Of a stretch of DNA of 34,172 nt, positions 1-5,957 are shown one piece after another. The stretch comes from a virus, in the IMG/VR virus record IMGVR_UViG_3300047200_000456, positions 1-34,172 of that record. One strand, 5' to 3'. The notes beneath the pieces are model-generated. The model saw only the letters and a list, made by a program, of their open reading frames with translations, ran no database searches and had not been told where the DNA came from. Every line of letters starts with the position of its first letter. Position 1 is the first letter of the stretch. The translations under genes were made by a program, and so were the position numbers.

Positions 1-131
1 CCACAAGACTGAGGACAAAGGCTGTATGCGGCTTTCTGGCCTAAATCAAAGCCTCTATTCCATCCAATGCACCATCCGGTGAGGTAGGTGAGAGACATTA
101 CAAGGACAATAGCTAGTGTTTTAAGTATCAC
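1..131 (-). CDS. Small membrane protein, partial (runs off window start)
   Basis: No function recognised. A GTG codon overlaps the stop region of the upstream helix-turn-helix gene and follows a purine-rich GAGGTGG about six bases before it. The frame then stays open to the edge of the window (43 complete codons). The first 20 or so residues are hydrophobic (MILKTLAIVLVMSLTYLTGW), which fits a signal peptide or membrane anchor, followed by a polar, Gly- and Cys-containing stretch. It is the last visible gene of the short leftward operon and is translationally coupled to its neighbour. The C-terminus is missing, so length and role are unknown. It could be a lysis-type or exported peptide. Confidence 0.5.
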   Translation of the reverse strand, partial: MILKTLAIVLVMSLTYLTGWCIGWNRGFDLGQKAAYSLCPQSC

Positions 132-537
132 TTTCCACCTCAATAACTTTTTCTGTAGAGCCGGGTAAAATAACATTTAGAGTTGTATCGGCCTGCTTCA
201 CTTCATTTTCCATTAGGCCCATGGTTTTAAGAACTAGCTTAACAGCCTCTAAGTTGTTATCGTCTAAGTGGTTCTCTAAGACCTGAAGAGCTTTTTTACC
301 AAGCTTTCCAATGCTCTGTCTCATTTCCTGTACGAGAGGAAGAAGCTCCGCCTCGCTTAGGTTAGTCAGATGGGCCTTAAACTCTTGAGAATCGACTAAC
401 TTTTTCGTAGCCCACCGAGAAAGTCCTAACTCCTTGGACAATCCCAATATGCTGTCTTTACCCGCTAACACAAGAAGAGCGGCCTTTTTTGTCAGCACTG
501 CGTCGATGATAATTTCCGGCTTTTCTTCTTTAGACAT
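121..537 (-). CDS. Helix-turn-helix protein, candidate terminase small subunit
   Basis: A 138-residue, mostly helical protein. Residues about 25-50 read as a helix-turn-helix (SILGLSKELGLSRWATKKLV), followed by a long helical region (70-110) and a short beta-like tail (TTLNVILPGSTEKVIEVE). Phage small terminases share this build: an N-terminal DNA-binding domain, a helical oligomerisation core and a C-terminal portal- or TerL-binding tail. No better candidate lies beside the large terminase at the right end of the window. Against this, TerS usually precedes TerL directly, and here they are at opposite ends of the window; they would be near neighbours only if the genome is circular or circularly permuted. 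It could instead be a transcription regulator. Its ATG directly follows the stop of the zinc-ribbon gene upstream. Confidence 0.5.
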   Translation of the reverse strand: MSKEEKPEIIIDAVLTKKAALLVLAGKDSILGLSKELGLSRWATKKLVDSQEFKAHLTNLSEAELLPLVQEMRQSIGKLGKKALQVLENHLDDNNLEAVKLVLKTMGLMENEVKQADTTLNVILPGSTEKVIEVESDT

Positions 538-741
538 TTAAATATCCTTGAGTGTTAGGGGCTTTGAAGGGTCATAGGTTTCAATTACAAATGGCTTATC
601 ATATCCAAAAACGTTTGAGCTTTCTTGTTTCTTTACCCTTAGTTCACGCTCTCCGCTTGAACATCTAGGGCAGGTTTTACTATCTTTAGGTGAGATGTGC
701 CATTCGTGCCCACAATAATTACAAGTAGCTTTCCAAGTCAT
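538..741 (-). CDS. Small zinc-ribbon protein
   Basis: A 67-residue protein with two CxxC knuckles (C7/C10 and C24/C27, in CNYCGHEWH and TCPRCSSGE) spaced as in a rubredoxin-like zinc ribbon, followed by a charged linker and a short acidic tail. Such ribbons bind zinc and usually mediate protein or nucleic-acid contacts; no specific role can be assigned. Its ATG overlaps the stop codon of the serine protease gene upstream (ATGA arrangement), and its stop abuts the start of the helix-turn-helix gene, so all belong to one leftward transcript. It is the first of two CxxC ribbon proteins in the window; the other is at 5740. Confidence 0.7.
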   Translation of the reverse strand: MTWKATCNYCGHEWHISPKDSKTCPRCSSGERELRVKKQESSNVFGYDKPFVIETYDPSKPLTLKDI

Positions 742-1421
742 TTTTCAATCCCGAACATTGCGTAGAAACTGATGGTAGGTGTAAACAAAGCTGCTCCACC
801 AGACACGGCGGTATTGACTGCTACAACCACAATGCTTTTTCCGTCAGTCATAAACACCGGTCCACCAGACATTCCAGGAAACAAGATTCCTTGTCCGGCC
901 AGCATAAACATATAAGAACCCATGAGGTTAATTTTGGTTCCAACAACGTATTTGGTATTCATTGGGTATCCAAAGCTAATAGTCATGAGACCAGACTTAA
1001 GCACCTCAATGTTGGAGTCATTAACAACCGGATGAGCAAAACCTTTGTAGTCGCCCTTTACTAGCCCTAAGTCGATAGATAATCCTGCTCCTACGGCTTC
1101 GCTGGAACCTAAAATAACAAGTCCGTCTGCAGTTCCAACTAAAATCACCCGTTTAGACAAATAATGTTTTTCGTTAAATAAACAATGCCCAGCTGTGAGA
1201 ATATATTGGTCGCTAATGACGGTTCCTGAACAAAACCCTCGGCCTGAATCTCGGTCAATAAGCCTAACTACGGGGTTACGTTCACCTTTATGAAAATGTG
1301 TAGGATAAGGAAGATTTGGGGCGTATTGGATAGAAGGACGTCGCCCATCATCTTGATTAAAGTACAAGATGGCTGAAATTACTATAATTGATGCTAATAC
1401 TAAACTTTTTAATTTCTTCAT
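738..1421 (-). CDS. Exported trypsin-like (S1 family) serine protease
   Basis: A 227-residue protein with the S1/trypsin catalytic triad in order: His79 in ILTAGHC, Asp117 in SIDLGL, and Ser185 in GMSGGP (oxyanion-hole GxSGG). Cys64 (FCSGTVIS) and Cys80 sit where the conserved His-loop disulfide is found. Residues 5-21 form a single hydrophobic segment after a Lys-rich start, so the enzyme should be exported or anchored facing the periplasm or cell surface. It has no long propeptide and is close to minimal length for the fold. The ATG follows an AGGAGA ribosome site and a TTGACA/TAAATT promoter, and it is the first gene of the leftward operon. It is not a prohead protease, because those are cytoplasmic and of other folds. 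Possible roles are lysis, surface remodelling or exclusion of other phages; these are inference only. Confidence 0.85.
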   Translation of the reverse strand: MKKLKSLVLASIIVISAILYFNQDDGRRPSIQYAPNLPYPTHFHKGERNPVVRLIDRDSGRGFCSGTVISDQYILTAGHCLFNEKHYLSKRVILVGTADGLVILGSSEAVGAGLSIDLGLVKGDYKGFAHPVVNDSNIEVLKSGLMTISFGYPMNTKYVVGTKINLMGSYMFMLAGQGILFPGMSGGPVFMTDGKSIVVVAVNTAVSGGAALFTPTISFYAMFGIEK

Positions 1422-1440
1422 TTAGGGTCTCCTATTAAGG

Positions 1441-1469
1441 AATTTACCCTATTCTTACACCCATGTCAA
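1441..1469 (-). promoter_or_regulatory. Sigma70-type promoter for the protease operon
   Basis: On the minus strand TTGACA (1469-1464) is followed by a 17-base spacer and TAAATT (1446-1441). The predicted start lies a few bases before the AGGAGA ribosome site of the protease gene, so the leader would be very short. It lies downstream of a second, consensus promoter at 1650-1623. Confidence 0.6.
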
Positions 1470-1481
1470 GCGCTAGGCCTT

Positions 1482-1526
1482 CTAAATTGGTATTTCTTCG
1501 TCGGCTTGCGTGTGTCTTGCCAACAC
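1482..1526 (-). other. Possible leader peptide ORF (14 codons)
   Basis: A GTG at 1526, directly preceded by GGGTGAA, opens a 14-codon frame (MLARHTQADEEIPI) ending in TAG, inside the transcript expected from the 1650-1623 promoter. The GGGTGAARTGTTG segment around its start is nearly identical to one in front of the endonuclease VII gene at the other end of the window. It may be a leader peptide or simply part of a conserved RNA or DNA element; translation is unproven. Confidence 0.25.
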
Positions 1527-1620
1527 TTCACCCATACGTGCTATGTGGCGCATTCGACCGCCTATTCAACCCTATTTGTTGCTTGCGGCGCCTTTCAGGC
1601 TAAAGGTCTCATCGTGTTTT
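1521..1620 (-). ncRNA. Candidate structured leader RNA upstream of protease operon
   Basis: About 100 bases downstream of a consensus leftward promoter contain no normal gene but several potential hairpins on the minus strand: CCTTT(6)AAAGG, a GGCGC/GCGCC stem enclosing CGC/GCG, and GTGT(7)ACAC. The segment shares sequence blocks (A-AGGGT-GA, GCGC, CAC-TAGC, GGGTGAARTGTTG) with the leader at 33751-33805. It could be an RNA leader, a stable small RNA or a cluster of protein-binding sites. Hairpins were found by eye only. Confidence 0.3.
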
Positions 1621-1622
1621 CC

Positions 1623-1650
1623 ATTATACAAATTTATAAAAAGCTGTCAA
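1623..1650 (-). promoter_or_regulatory. Consensus sigma70 promoter, leftward
   Basis: The minus strand reads TTGACA (1650-1645), a 16-base spacer, then TATAAT (1628-1623): full matches to both sigma70 hexamers. Transcription would start near 1616 and give a roughly 190-base leader before the serine protease ATG. It lies back to back with the rightward promoter, so this 250-base gap is a divergent control region. Confidence 0.75.
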
Positions 1651-1664
1651 GAACAAAAGGAGAG

Positions 1665-1693
1665 TTGACTTAATTTATTCGTTTGTTTAATCT
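1665..1693 (+). promoter_or_regulatory. Sigma70-type promoter for the rightward DNA-metabolism operon
   Basis: TTGACT (1665-1670), a 17-base AT-rich spacer and TAATCT (1688-1693) precede the first rightward gene. An AGGAGAT ribosome site follows at 1700-1706. No other clear plus-strand promoter was seen before 10377, so it probably drives the whole early or middle operon. Confidence 0.65.
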
Positions 1694-1710
1694 GGGTGTA
1701 GGAGATAAAT

Positions 1711-1836
1711 ATGACGCCAAACGACTATGAATTGTTATTGTCAGATATTGGTTGGGGCATTTTAACCGCGACAGTCCTCCTTGTGGGAATTGTTCTTATG
1801 CCGGATGCGCCTGAAGATGGTGGAAAGGATGAGTAG
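1711..1836 (+). CDS. Tiny membrane protein
   Basis: A 41-residue ORF starting with ATG five bases after a strong AGGAG ribosome site, first in the rightward operon. It has a polar N-terminus (MTPNDYELLLSDIG), one hydrophobic segment at about residues 15-31 (WGILTATVLLVGIVLM) and a short acidic tail. This is a single-pass membrane protein of unknown function. Being the first gene expressed, it could act on the host envelope or on superinfecting phage, but nothing in the sequence proves that. The next tiny gene begins one base after its stop, suggesting coupled translation. Confidence 0.6.
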   Translation: MTPNDYELLLSDIGWGILTATVLLVGIVLMPDAPEDGGKDE

Positions 1837-1837
1837 T

Positions 1838-1966
1838 ATGGACTTATTTTTCTTAATACTCTTAATATGTGTTAGCCTTGTTTTTTCACCTATACCATAT
1901 ACCCTCATTATAATGTTAGTGGGTTATGCTCACAATAAGGACCACAATGATAGACAAAAACACTAG
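1838..1966 (+). CDS. Tiny membrane protein
   Basis: A 42-residue hydrophobic protein (from MDLFFLILLICVSLVF) with one long or two short membrane segments spanning residues 2-32 and a basic, His-rich tail (HNKDHNDRQKH). I place the start at the ATG at 1838, eight bases after AAGGA; an in-frame ATG at 1829 would overlap the preceding stop and has poor spacing. Its 3' end overlaps the start of the nuclease gene by about 20 bases. Function unknown; holin-like or host-envelope-targeting roles are possible but unsupported. Confidence 0.55.
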   Translation: MDLFFLILLICVSLVFSPIPYTLIIMLVGYAHNKDHNDRQKH

Positions 1967-2687
1967 CTGGAGTTTCAGTAGTTATAGCACTGCTCTTAGT
2001 TGTTTGCAAAAGTATAAGTATGTTTACGTTGATAAACTGCAGCAAGAACAAGAAATAGGTGACCTCGCTTTTGGTAAAGCTGTGCATAGCGCCATTAACG
2101 GGTCATTAGAAGGAGAAGACGGCGAGATGTTATTTGACCTCTATTGGGGCACATATAAAACGCTTCCAGTGGAGTACGGTCGATATAAGTGGGACTATTT
2201 GCAAAATGCTGGGTCTGAACTGATGCGTAAGTTTGTTAAGTTTTACAAACCACGTCTAGAACCAATCATTATGGAAAAGCGTGCCTATAGCGAGTATAAA
2301 GGTATGAAGGTTGAGGGAACACTCGACTTCTACGGAAAGCTAGACGGCGTTGAAAGTCTCATTGACTGGAAAACAACCGGTTATCCATATGATAAAGATA
2401 AGGCCCTTATCGCTTTACAGCTTCATTTATACGCTTATTTGTGTATTAATGAGTTTAAGGTTGTGCCTAAGCAAGTTGTTTATTTTCCTTTTGTTAAGAG
2501 CAAAGGTTCCATTCAAGAGCCTATTATTATACCTCTTGACGAAAGTAAAATGCATGCTATGCTCGATACTATGAAAGCGTACGTAGATAAATTAGGAAGC
2601 TCTTCAGACGCCCCTAAAAATTACAATAGCTGTATCATGGGCACTATGAAGTGTCAATTCTTTAACAAATGTCACAAAGGAGAATAG
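1947..2687 (+). CDS. PD-(D/E)XK nuclease, Cas4/RecB-type, probable Fe-S protein
   Basis: A 246-residue nuclease of the PDDEXK_1/Cas4-RecB superfamily. The catalytic set is visible in order: His47 (FGKAVHSAI), Asp127 (VEGTLDFYG), Asp140-x-Lys142 (LIDWKTT) and the QxxxY motif Gln158/Tyr162 (QLHLYAY). Four cysteines, one near the N-terminus (Cys19) and three at the C-terminus (Cys229, Cys236, Cys242), are arranged as in Cas4 and AddB, where they hold a 4Fe-4S cluster. It should be a DNA exonuclease producing single-stranded ends. The start is the ATG at 1947, five bases after AAGGA; a longer in-frame start is less likely. The next gene encodes a Rad52-family annealing protein and starts immediately after, matching exonuclease/annealase recombination pairs. 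Confidence 0.85.
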   Translation: MIDKNTSWSFSSYSTALSCLQKYKYVYVDKLQQEQEIGDLAFGKAVHSAINGSLEGEDGEMLFDLYWGTYKTLPVEYGRYKWDYLQNAGSELMRKFVKFYKPRLEPIIMEKRAYSEYKGMKVEGTLDFYGKLDGVESLIDWKTTGYPYDKDKALIALQLHLYAYLCINEFKVVPKQVVYFPFVKSKGSIQEPIIIPLDESKMHAMLDTMKAYVDKLGSSSDAPKNYNSCIMGTMKCQFFNKCHKGE

Positions 2688-3404
2688 ATGAGTAAAACAT
2701 ACGAATCTTTAGTAGCCGAACTTGATGCCAAACTTCCAAGAGAAGCTGTGATGGAGCGAGATGCTGGACAAGGACGAAGGCTGTCTTATGTGTCTGGAGC
2801 TTATGTTATTGACCGCCTTAATAAAACTATTGGTCAAGGTAATTGGGGCTATAAAACAGACGAGCTCCGCAAAGTTCACGAAGGAGAAGTAAATGGAAAG
2901 TTTGTTGTTAGTTATATTTCTACTGTTACTCTTACTGCTACCTTGGTAGACCGCACTGTGTCAATTCAGGATGTGGGTTTTGGCGACGGCATGGATGCAC
3001 GTAATCCTGGAAAATCACATGAGCTGGCTGTAAAAGAAGCTGTAACCGACGCAATTAAACGTTGCGCCAAAAGCCTGGGAATGAGTTTAGGGCTTGCATT
3101 ATACTCAAAAGACCAGGAGAATGTAGATGAAGGCGAGCCAGAAGTAAAGCCCACTAGCCCAGCAAAGCTTAATGCAGTAAAACTAGTTGAACCAGAAGCT
3201 GCGCCAACAAACGCAGAATCTACTAGACAGAAGCTAATTAAGCGGATAGGGTTAACAGGTAGGATACTGATGGACAAGAAAGTAATCAGCTTAGATGAAC
3301 TCAAAAGTAAACTAAAATTGTATGGGGTCTCTGCGAAAGAAGACCTTCTACTTAACCAGGCCGAGATGTTAGACAAAGACCTCACGGCCCTTTTAGGAGC
3401 GTAA
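2688..3404 (+). CDS. Rad52-family single-strand annealing protein
   Basis: A 238-residue protein whose first ~145 residues match the Rad52/Rad22 family annealing domain. It has an N-terminal region with RRLSYVSGAYVIDRLN and a GNWGY strand, then GFGDGMDARNPGKSHELAVK and EAVTDAIKRCAKSLG, the family signature of a Gly-rich turn followed by the TDAxKR helix. The remaining ~90 residues are Pro/Ala-rich and then helical, a probable partner- or SSB-binding tail. It would anneal complementary single strands during recombination-dependent replication. The ATG directly follows the nuclease stop, with AGGAG inside the nuclease end. The neighbouring Cas4/RecB-type exonuclease is its likely functional partner. 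Confidence 0.8.
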   Translation: MSKTYESLVAELDAKLPREAVMERDAGQGRRLSYVSGAYVIDRLNKTIGQGNWGYKTDELRKVHEGEVNGKFVVSYISTVTLTATLVDRTVSIQDVGFGDGMDARNPGKSHELAVKEAVTDAIKRCAKSLGMSLGLALYSKDQENVDEGEPEVKPTSPAKLNAVKLVEPEAAPTNAESTRQKLIKRIGLTGRILMDKKVISLDELKSKLKLYGVSAKEDLLLNQAEMLDKDLTALLGA

Positions 3405-3405
3405 C

Positions 3406-3705
3406 ATGAGCGAAAATAATAAAAATACCGAAAGAAAGTACAACCTCACTTTAGCTGGAGTTTGGGAAGTGGGTAAACAAGGTAACCTCATGTCGATGGT
3501 TGTAGATAGCAGAACACTCGAAGCACTTAAGCAAGTAAAGGAAGGCGGCAAGATTTTTATTCGCCACACTTCCGAAGGGCTCAAGATGGAAAAAGGCGAG
3601 AAGTTTCCAGACGCCTTTGTTGAATACATGAGCGCCGAAAGCGTAGCAGAGTTTGCAGCAAAAAGTAAAGTAGCAAAAGAAACACGTAACAACGACGGAT
3701 TCTAA
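3406..3705 (+). CDS. Small replication-module protein, possible ssDNA-binding protein
   Basis: A 99-residue protein with no family I can name with confidence. The sequence is beta-rich in the first 65 residues (YNLTLAGVWEVGKQG, LMSMVVDS, GKIFIRHT), then helical, and ends NNDGF. A terminal acidic/Phe tip is a feature of many single-stranded DNA-binding proteins. Its position between the annealing protein and the DNA polymerase is where many phages encode SSB. The evidence is therefore positional plus a weak tail motif; the usual OB-fold aromatic residues are not obvious. The ATG follows TTAGGAGC at a good distance and lies one base after the upstream stop. Confidence 0.45.
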   Translation: MSENNKNTERKYNLTLAGVWEVGKQGNLMSMVVDSRTLEALKQVKEGGKIFIRHTSEGLKMEKGEKFPDAFVEYMSAESVAEFAAKSKVAKETRNNDGF

Positions 3706-3743
3706 TTAAAATGGGGGTGGGGCGTCGTCCTCACCCCTGATCT

Positions 3744-5525
3744 ATGATAACACCTATCATTAAAGTTTTATCTACCTATAACGAAATCGAACAGCACCTT
3801 ATCTGGCTAAACTCAAATGCTCCATACGCTGTTATCGACACAGAAACCACCTCACTAAACATTAAAGAAGCTCGGATTGTAGACGTTCAGATTAGCGGCA
3901 CTAATCCGACAGAAGTTGTAATCTTTGGAGGGGAATATGCGCCTCTACTTGAGCAGCTGTCCCTCCCTTTGGTATTCCATAACGCTAAGTATGACTTAAA
4001 CGTACTGGAAAATAACGGAATCGCCGTAATTAATCCAATCGTAGACACTATGTTATTGAGCCATCTTGTTGATGAGAATAGAGAACATAGCCTCGAAAGT
4101 TGGGTTGTAGAGCTATGGGAAGATAACTATAAGGATGAGTTTTGGTCTAAAAATAGCTCTTATCATGAGGCCGCCGTCGACGAGCGAACAATGTACGCTT
4201 GTAAGGACATTGTGTATACACATAAGTTGTACGTGCATTTACAGAACAGGCTTAAAGAGCAAAACATCCCTCAAAAACTTGTTGACCATGTGCATGCGTT
4301 AGCCGCTTCTTTACGTCAAACCGAACTTGCCGGACTGGCAATTGATTTTGACTACCTCACACAAAAAGGTGTCGAAGTGAAGGCCCGCTTAGAAGAGCTT
4401 ATGCCTCAAATGCGCAAAGCCGCAGACCTTGAGTGCTCTATTGTTGAATTAGACCTCTATCAGAAAGAGCTAGACAAAAGAAAAACAGACAAAGGCAAAG
4501 CAAACGTTAAGCCTAGTAAATTTAGCTTTACTAGCGCCACTCAGTTGTCAAGTTTACTTTACCAACAGCTGGAGCTACCACCGCAGTATAACGAAAAGAC
4601 AAAGCAGCTTAGCACAGACTGGGATAGCCTAGAAAAGATTAAGCACATGCATCCAGTGGTATCCCTCATTCAGGAGTATAGGGATAGCAACAAGGTATAT
4701 GGCACCTATATTGAAGGCACTTTAGAGCGAATGCACAACGGCCGCATCTATCCCAGTTTCAATGTAAACGGCACCGCTACAGGCCGTATTAGCGCCTCTA
4801 ATCCGAATTTACAGCAGCTCCCCGCTTCAGGCGGCATTAGGGGCATATATATCCCAGACCCAGGTACAGTGTTTATCAGCGCCGACTTTAGTAGCCTAGA
4901 GGTTGTGGTTGAGGCCAACCTGACCAAGGATAAAAACTTAAAGAAGATGCTTACCGAAGGGCTGTCTAAACACGACCTTACATCGAAAGAGCTTGGTGTG
5001 GATAGAAAGACCGCTAAAACACTAAACTTCGCACTTCAATACTGGTGCTCTCATATGAAAGTGGCCAAAATCTTGCAAATTACACAGGACGAGGGTAAGA
5101 AGGTTTACGACCGATATTGGGACATTTATAGCGGATGTAGAGACTTAAAGGCCTTCACTGACAACCTTGTTAGAAAGAATAAGCCTATTGTAACTATGTT
5201 TGGACGAAAAAGGCGCTTCCCTGCTCAAAATTACCAACCCTGGGCAAAAGAGTTTAGACAAGCGTACAATTTTATGATTCAAAGTCCGGGAGCAGACATC
5301 ACAAGCAGAGCCGCATACCTCATTGACCAGCAGTTAAGAGCAAAAGGCTGGGGAAAGCTTGTTTTGACAGTGCATGACGAAATACTTATTCAAGTAAATC
5401 CAAACGTTGCAGAAGAAGCAGAAAAACTCTTGCTTTCTACAATGAGCGGCGTAGGGTATGAGATGGGACTTGAGATACCACTTTCAGCAGTAGGAAGCGG
5501 ACCTCAAACCAGATGGGAAGACTAA
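3744..5525 (+). CDS. DNA polymerase I-like (family A) with 3'-5' exonuclease
   Basis: A 593-residue replicative family A polymerase. The proofreading domain has Exo I Asp32/Glu34 (VIDTETTS), Exo II Asn80/Asp84 (FHNAKYD) and Exo III Tyr151/Asp155 (YACKD), so it looks active. The polymerase domain has TATGRISASNPNLQQLP (344-360), motif A Asp381/Glu386 (ADFSSLEVV), motif B Arg421-Lys425-Phe429-Tyr433 (RKTAKTLNFALQY) and motif C His544-Asp545-Glu546 (TVHDE). There is no 5'-nuclease domain, as in T7-type enzymes. Oddities: the Gly normally following the motif B Tyr is Trp434, and motif A has VV in place of the usual LR. Phe429, not Tyr, occupies the position tied to dideoxynucleotide discrimination. 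Its neighbours are an annealing protein upstream and helicase/primase genes downstream. Confidence 0.95.
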   Translation: MITPIIKVLSTYNEIEQHLIWLNSNAPYAVIDTETTSLNIKEARIVDVQISGTNPTEVVIFGGEYAPLLEQLSLPLVFHNAKYDLNVLENNGIAVINPIVDTMLLSHLVDENREHSLESWVVELWEDNYKDEFWSKNSSYHEAAVDERTMYACKDIVYTHKLYVHLQNRLKEQNIPQKLVDHVHALAASLRQTELAGLAIDFDYLTQKGVEVKARLEELMPQMRKAADLECSIVELDLYQKELDKRKTDKGKANVKPSKFSFTSATQLSSLLYQQLELPPQYNEKTKQLSTDWDSLEKIKHMHPVVSLIQEYRDSNKVYGTYIEGTLERMHNGRIYPSFNVNGTATGRISASNPNLQQLPASGGIRGIYIPDPGTVFISADFSSLEVVVEANLTKDKNLKKMLTEGLSKHDLTSKELGVDRKTAKTLNFALQYWCSHMKVAKILQITQDEGKKVYDRYWDIYSGCRDLKAFTDNLVRKNKPIVTMFGRKRRFPAQNYQPWAKEFRQAYNFMIQSPGADITSRAAYLIDQQLRAKGWGKLVLTVHDEILIQVNPNVAEEAEKLLLSTMSGVGYEMGLEIPLSAVGSGPQTRWED

Positions 5526-5526
5526 G

Positions 5527-5730
5527 ATGTTAATTAAACCATTAGGAGCTAGAAGTATGATTGCTACAGACCCCCTGACAAGCGCTACAATGCAATTACA
5601 GGCCTTAGCTAAAAGACAGAACATGTCAGTAGATGAAATGGTTGAAACTGCTAGAGATGCCGACTTTCCTACAGTAACTCAACAGCGTATCATTAAGCTC
5701 GCCGAGAAACTTGAATCCCTAACCAAATAA
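5527..5730 (+). CDS. Small helical protein of unknown function
   Basis: A 67-residue protein, not recognised. It is predicted mostly helical and mixed-charge (LQALAKRQNMSVDEMVETA, QRIIKLAEKLESLTK), with no cysteines or membrane segment. It begins one base after the polymerase stop and lies before an FmdB-like zinc ribbon and the helicase, so it belongs to the replication transcript. It might be an accessory factor to polymerase or helicase; that is position-based inference only. A second in-frame ATG at residue 12 is an alternative start. Confidence 0.55.
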   Translation: MLIKPLGARSMIATDPLTSATMQLQALAKRQNMSVDEMVETARDADFPTVTQQRIIKLAEKLESLTK

Positions 5731-5739
5731 GGAGACTGT

Positions 5740-5955
5740 ATGCCATTAAGAGAGTACATGTGCAAACATTGCGGACATATCGAAGAAATGTTTTACGGCC
5801 CAACTGAGCAGCAACCCCGAGTCATTGAGTGCGCCCACTGTGAAGACAATTCCAGTGAGCTTTTGCCCTCTGCTGTGGGCGGCTATAACATTAAAGGAAA
5901 TAACAGCGCTTCTCAACGCCCTAAACAAGCAGGTAGTTTTAAGAAGAAGGTGTGA
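5740..5955 (+). CDS. FmdB-type zinc-ribbon protein
   Basis: A 71-residue protein opening MPLREYMCKHCGHIEEMF, the usual start of FmdB/CxxC_CXXC_SSSS putative regulatory proteins. The zinc ribbon is formed by C8/C11 and C31/C34 (CAHCED). The tail is basic and disordered (GNNSASQRPKQAGSFKKKV). Family members are small metal-binding proteins of unclear role, widely carried by phages. The ATG follows AAGGAGACTGT. The stop overlaps the beginning of the helicase gene, indicating coupled expression. Confidence 0.75.
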   Translation: MPLREYMCKHCGHIEEMFYGPTEQQPRVIECAHCEDNSSELLPSAVGGYNIKGNNSASQRPKQAGSFKKKV

Positions 5956-5957
5956 GC

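Noticed and set aside
1-131. Continuation of the partial left-end gene into the right end of the window
   Set aside because: The joined frame stays open but encodes a Phe/Tyr-rich run from an A/T tract, which does not look like a real protein. Circularity remains untested.
1560-1620. Hammerhead-type ribozyme (TGAGACC...GAAAGG resembles core pieces)
   Set aside because: The required CUGANGA core and properly placed GAAA are not both present, and helices do not line up.
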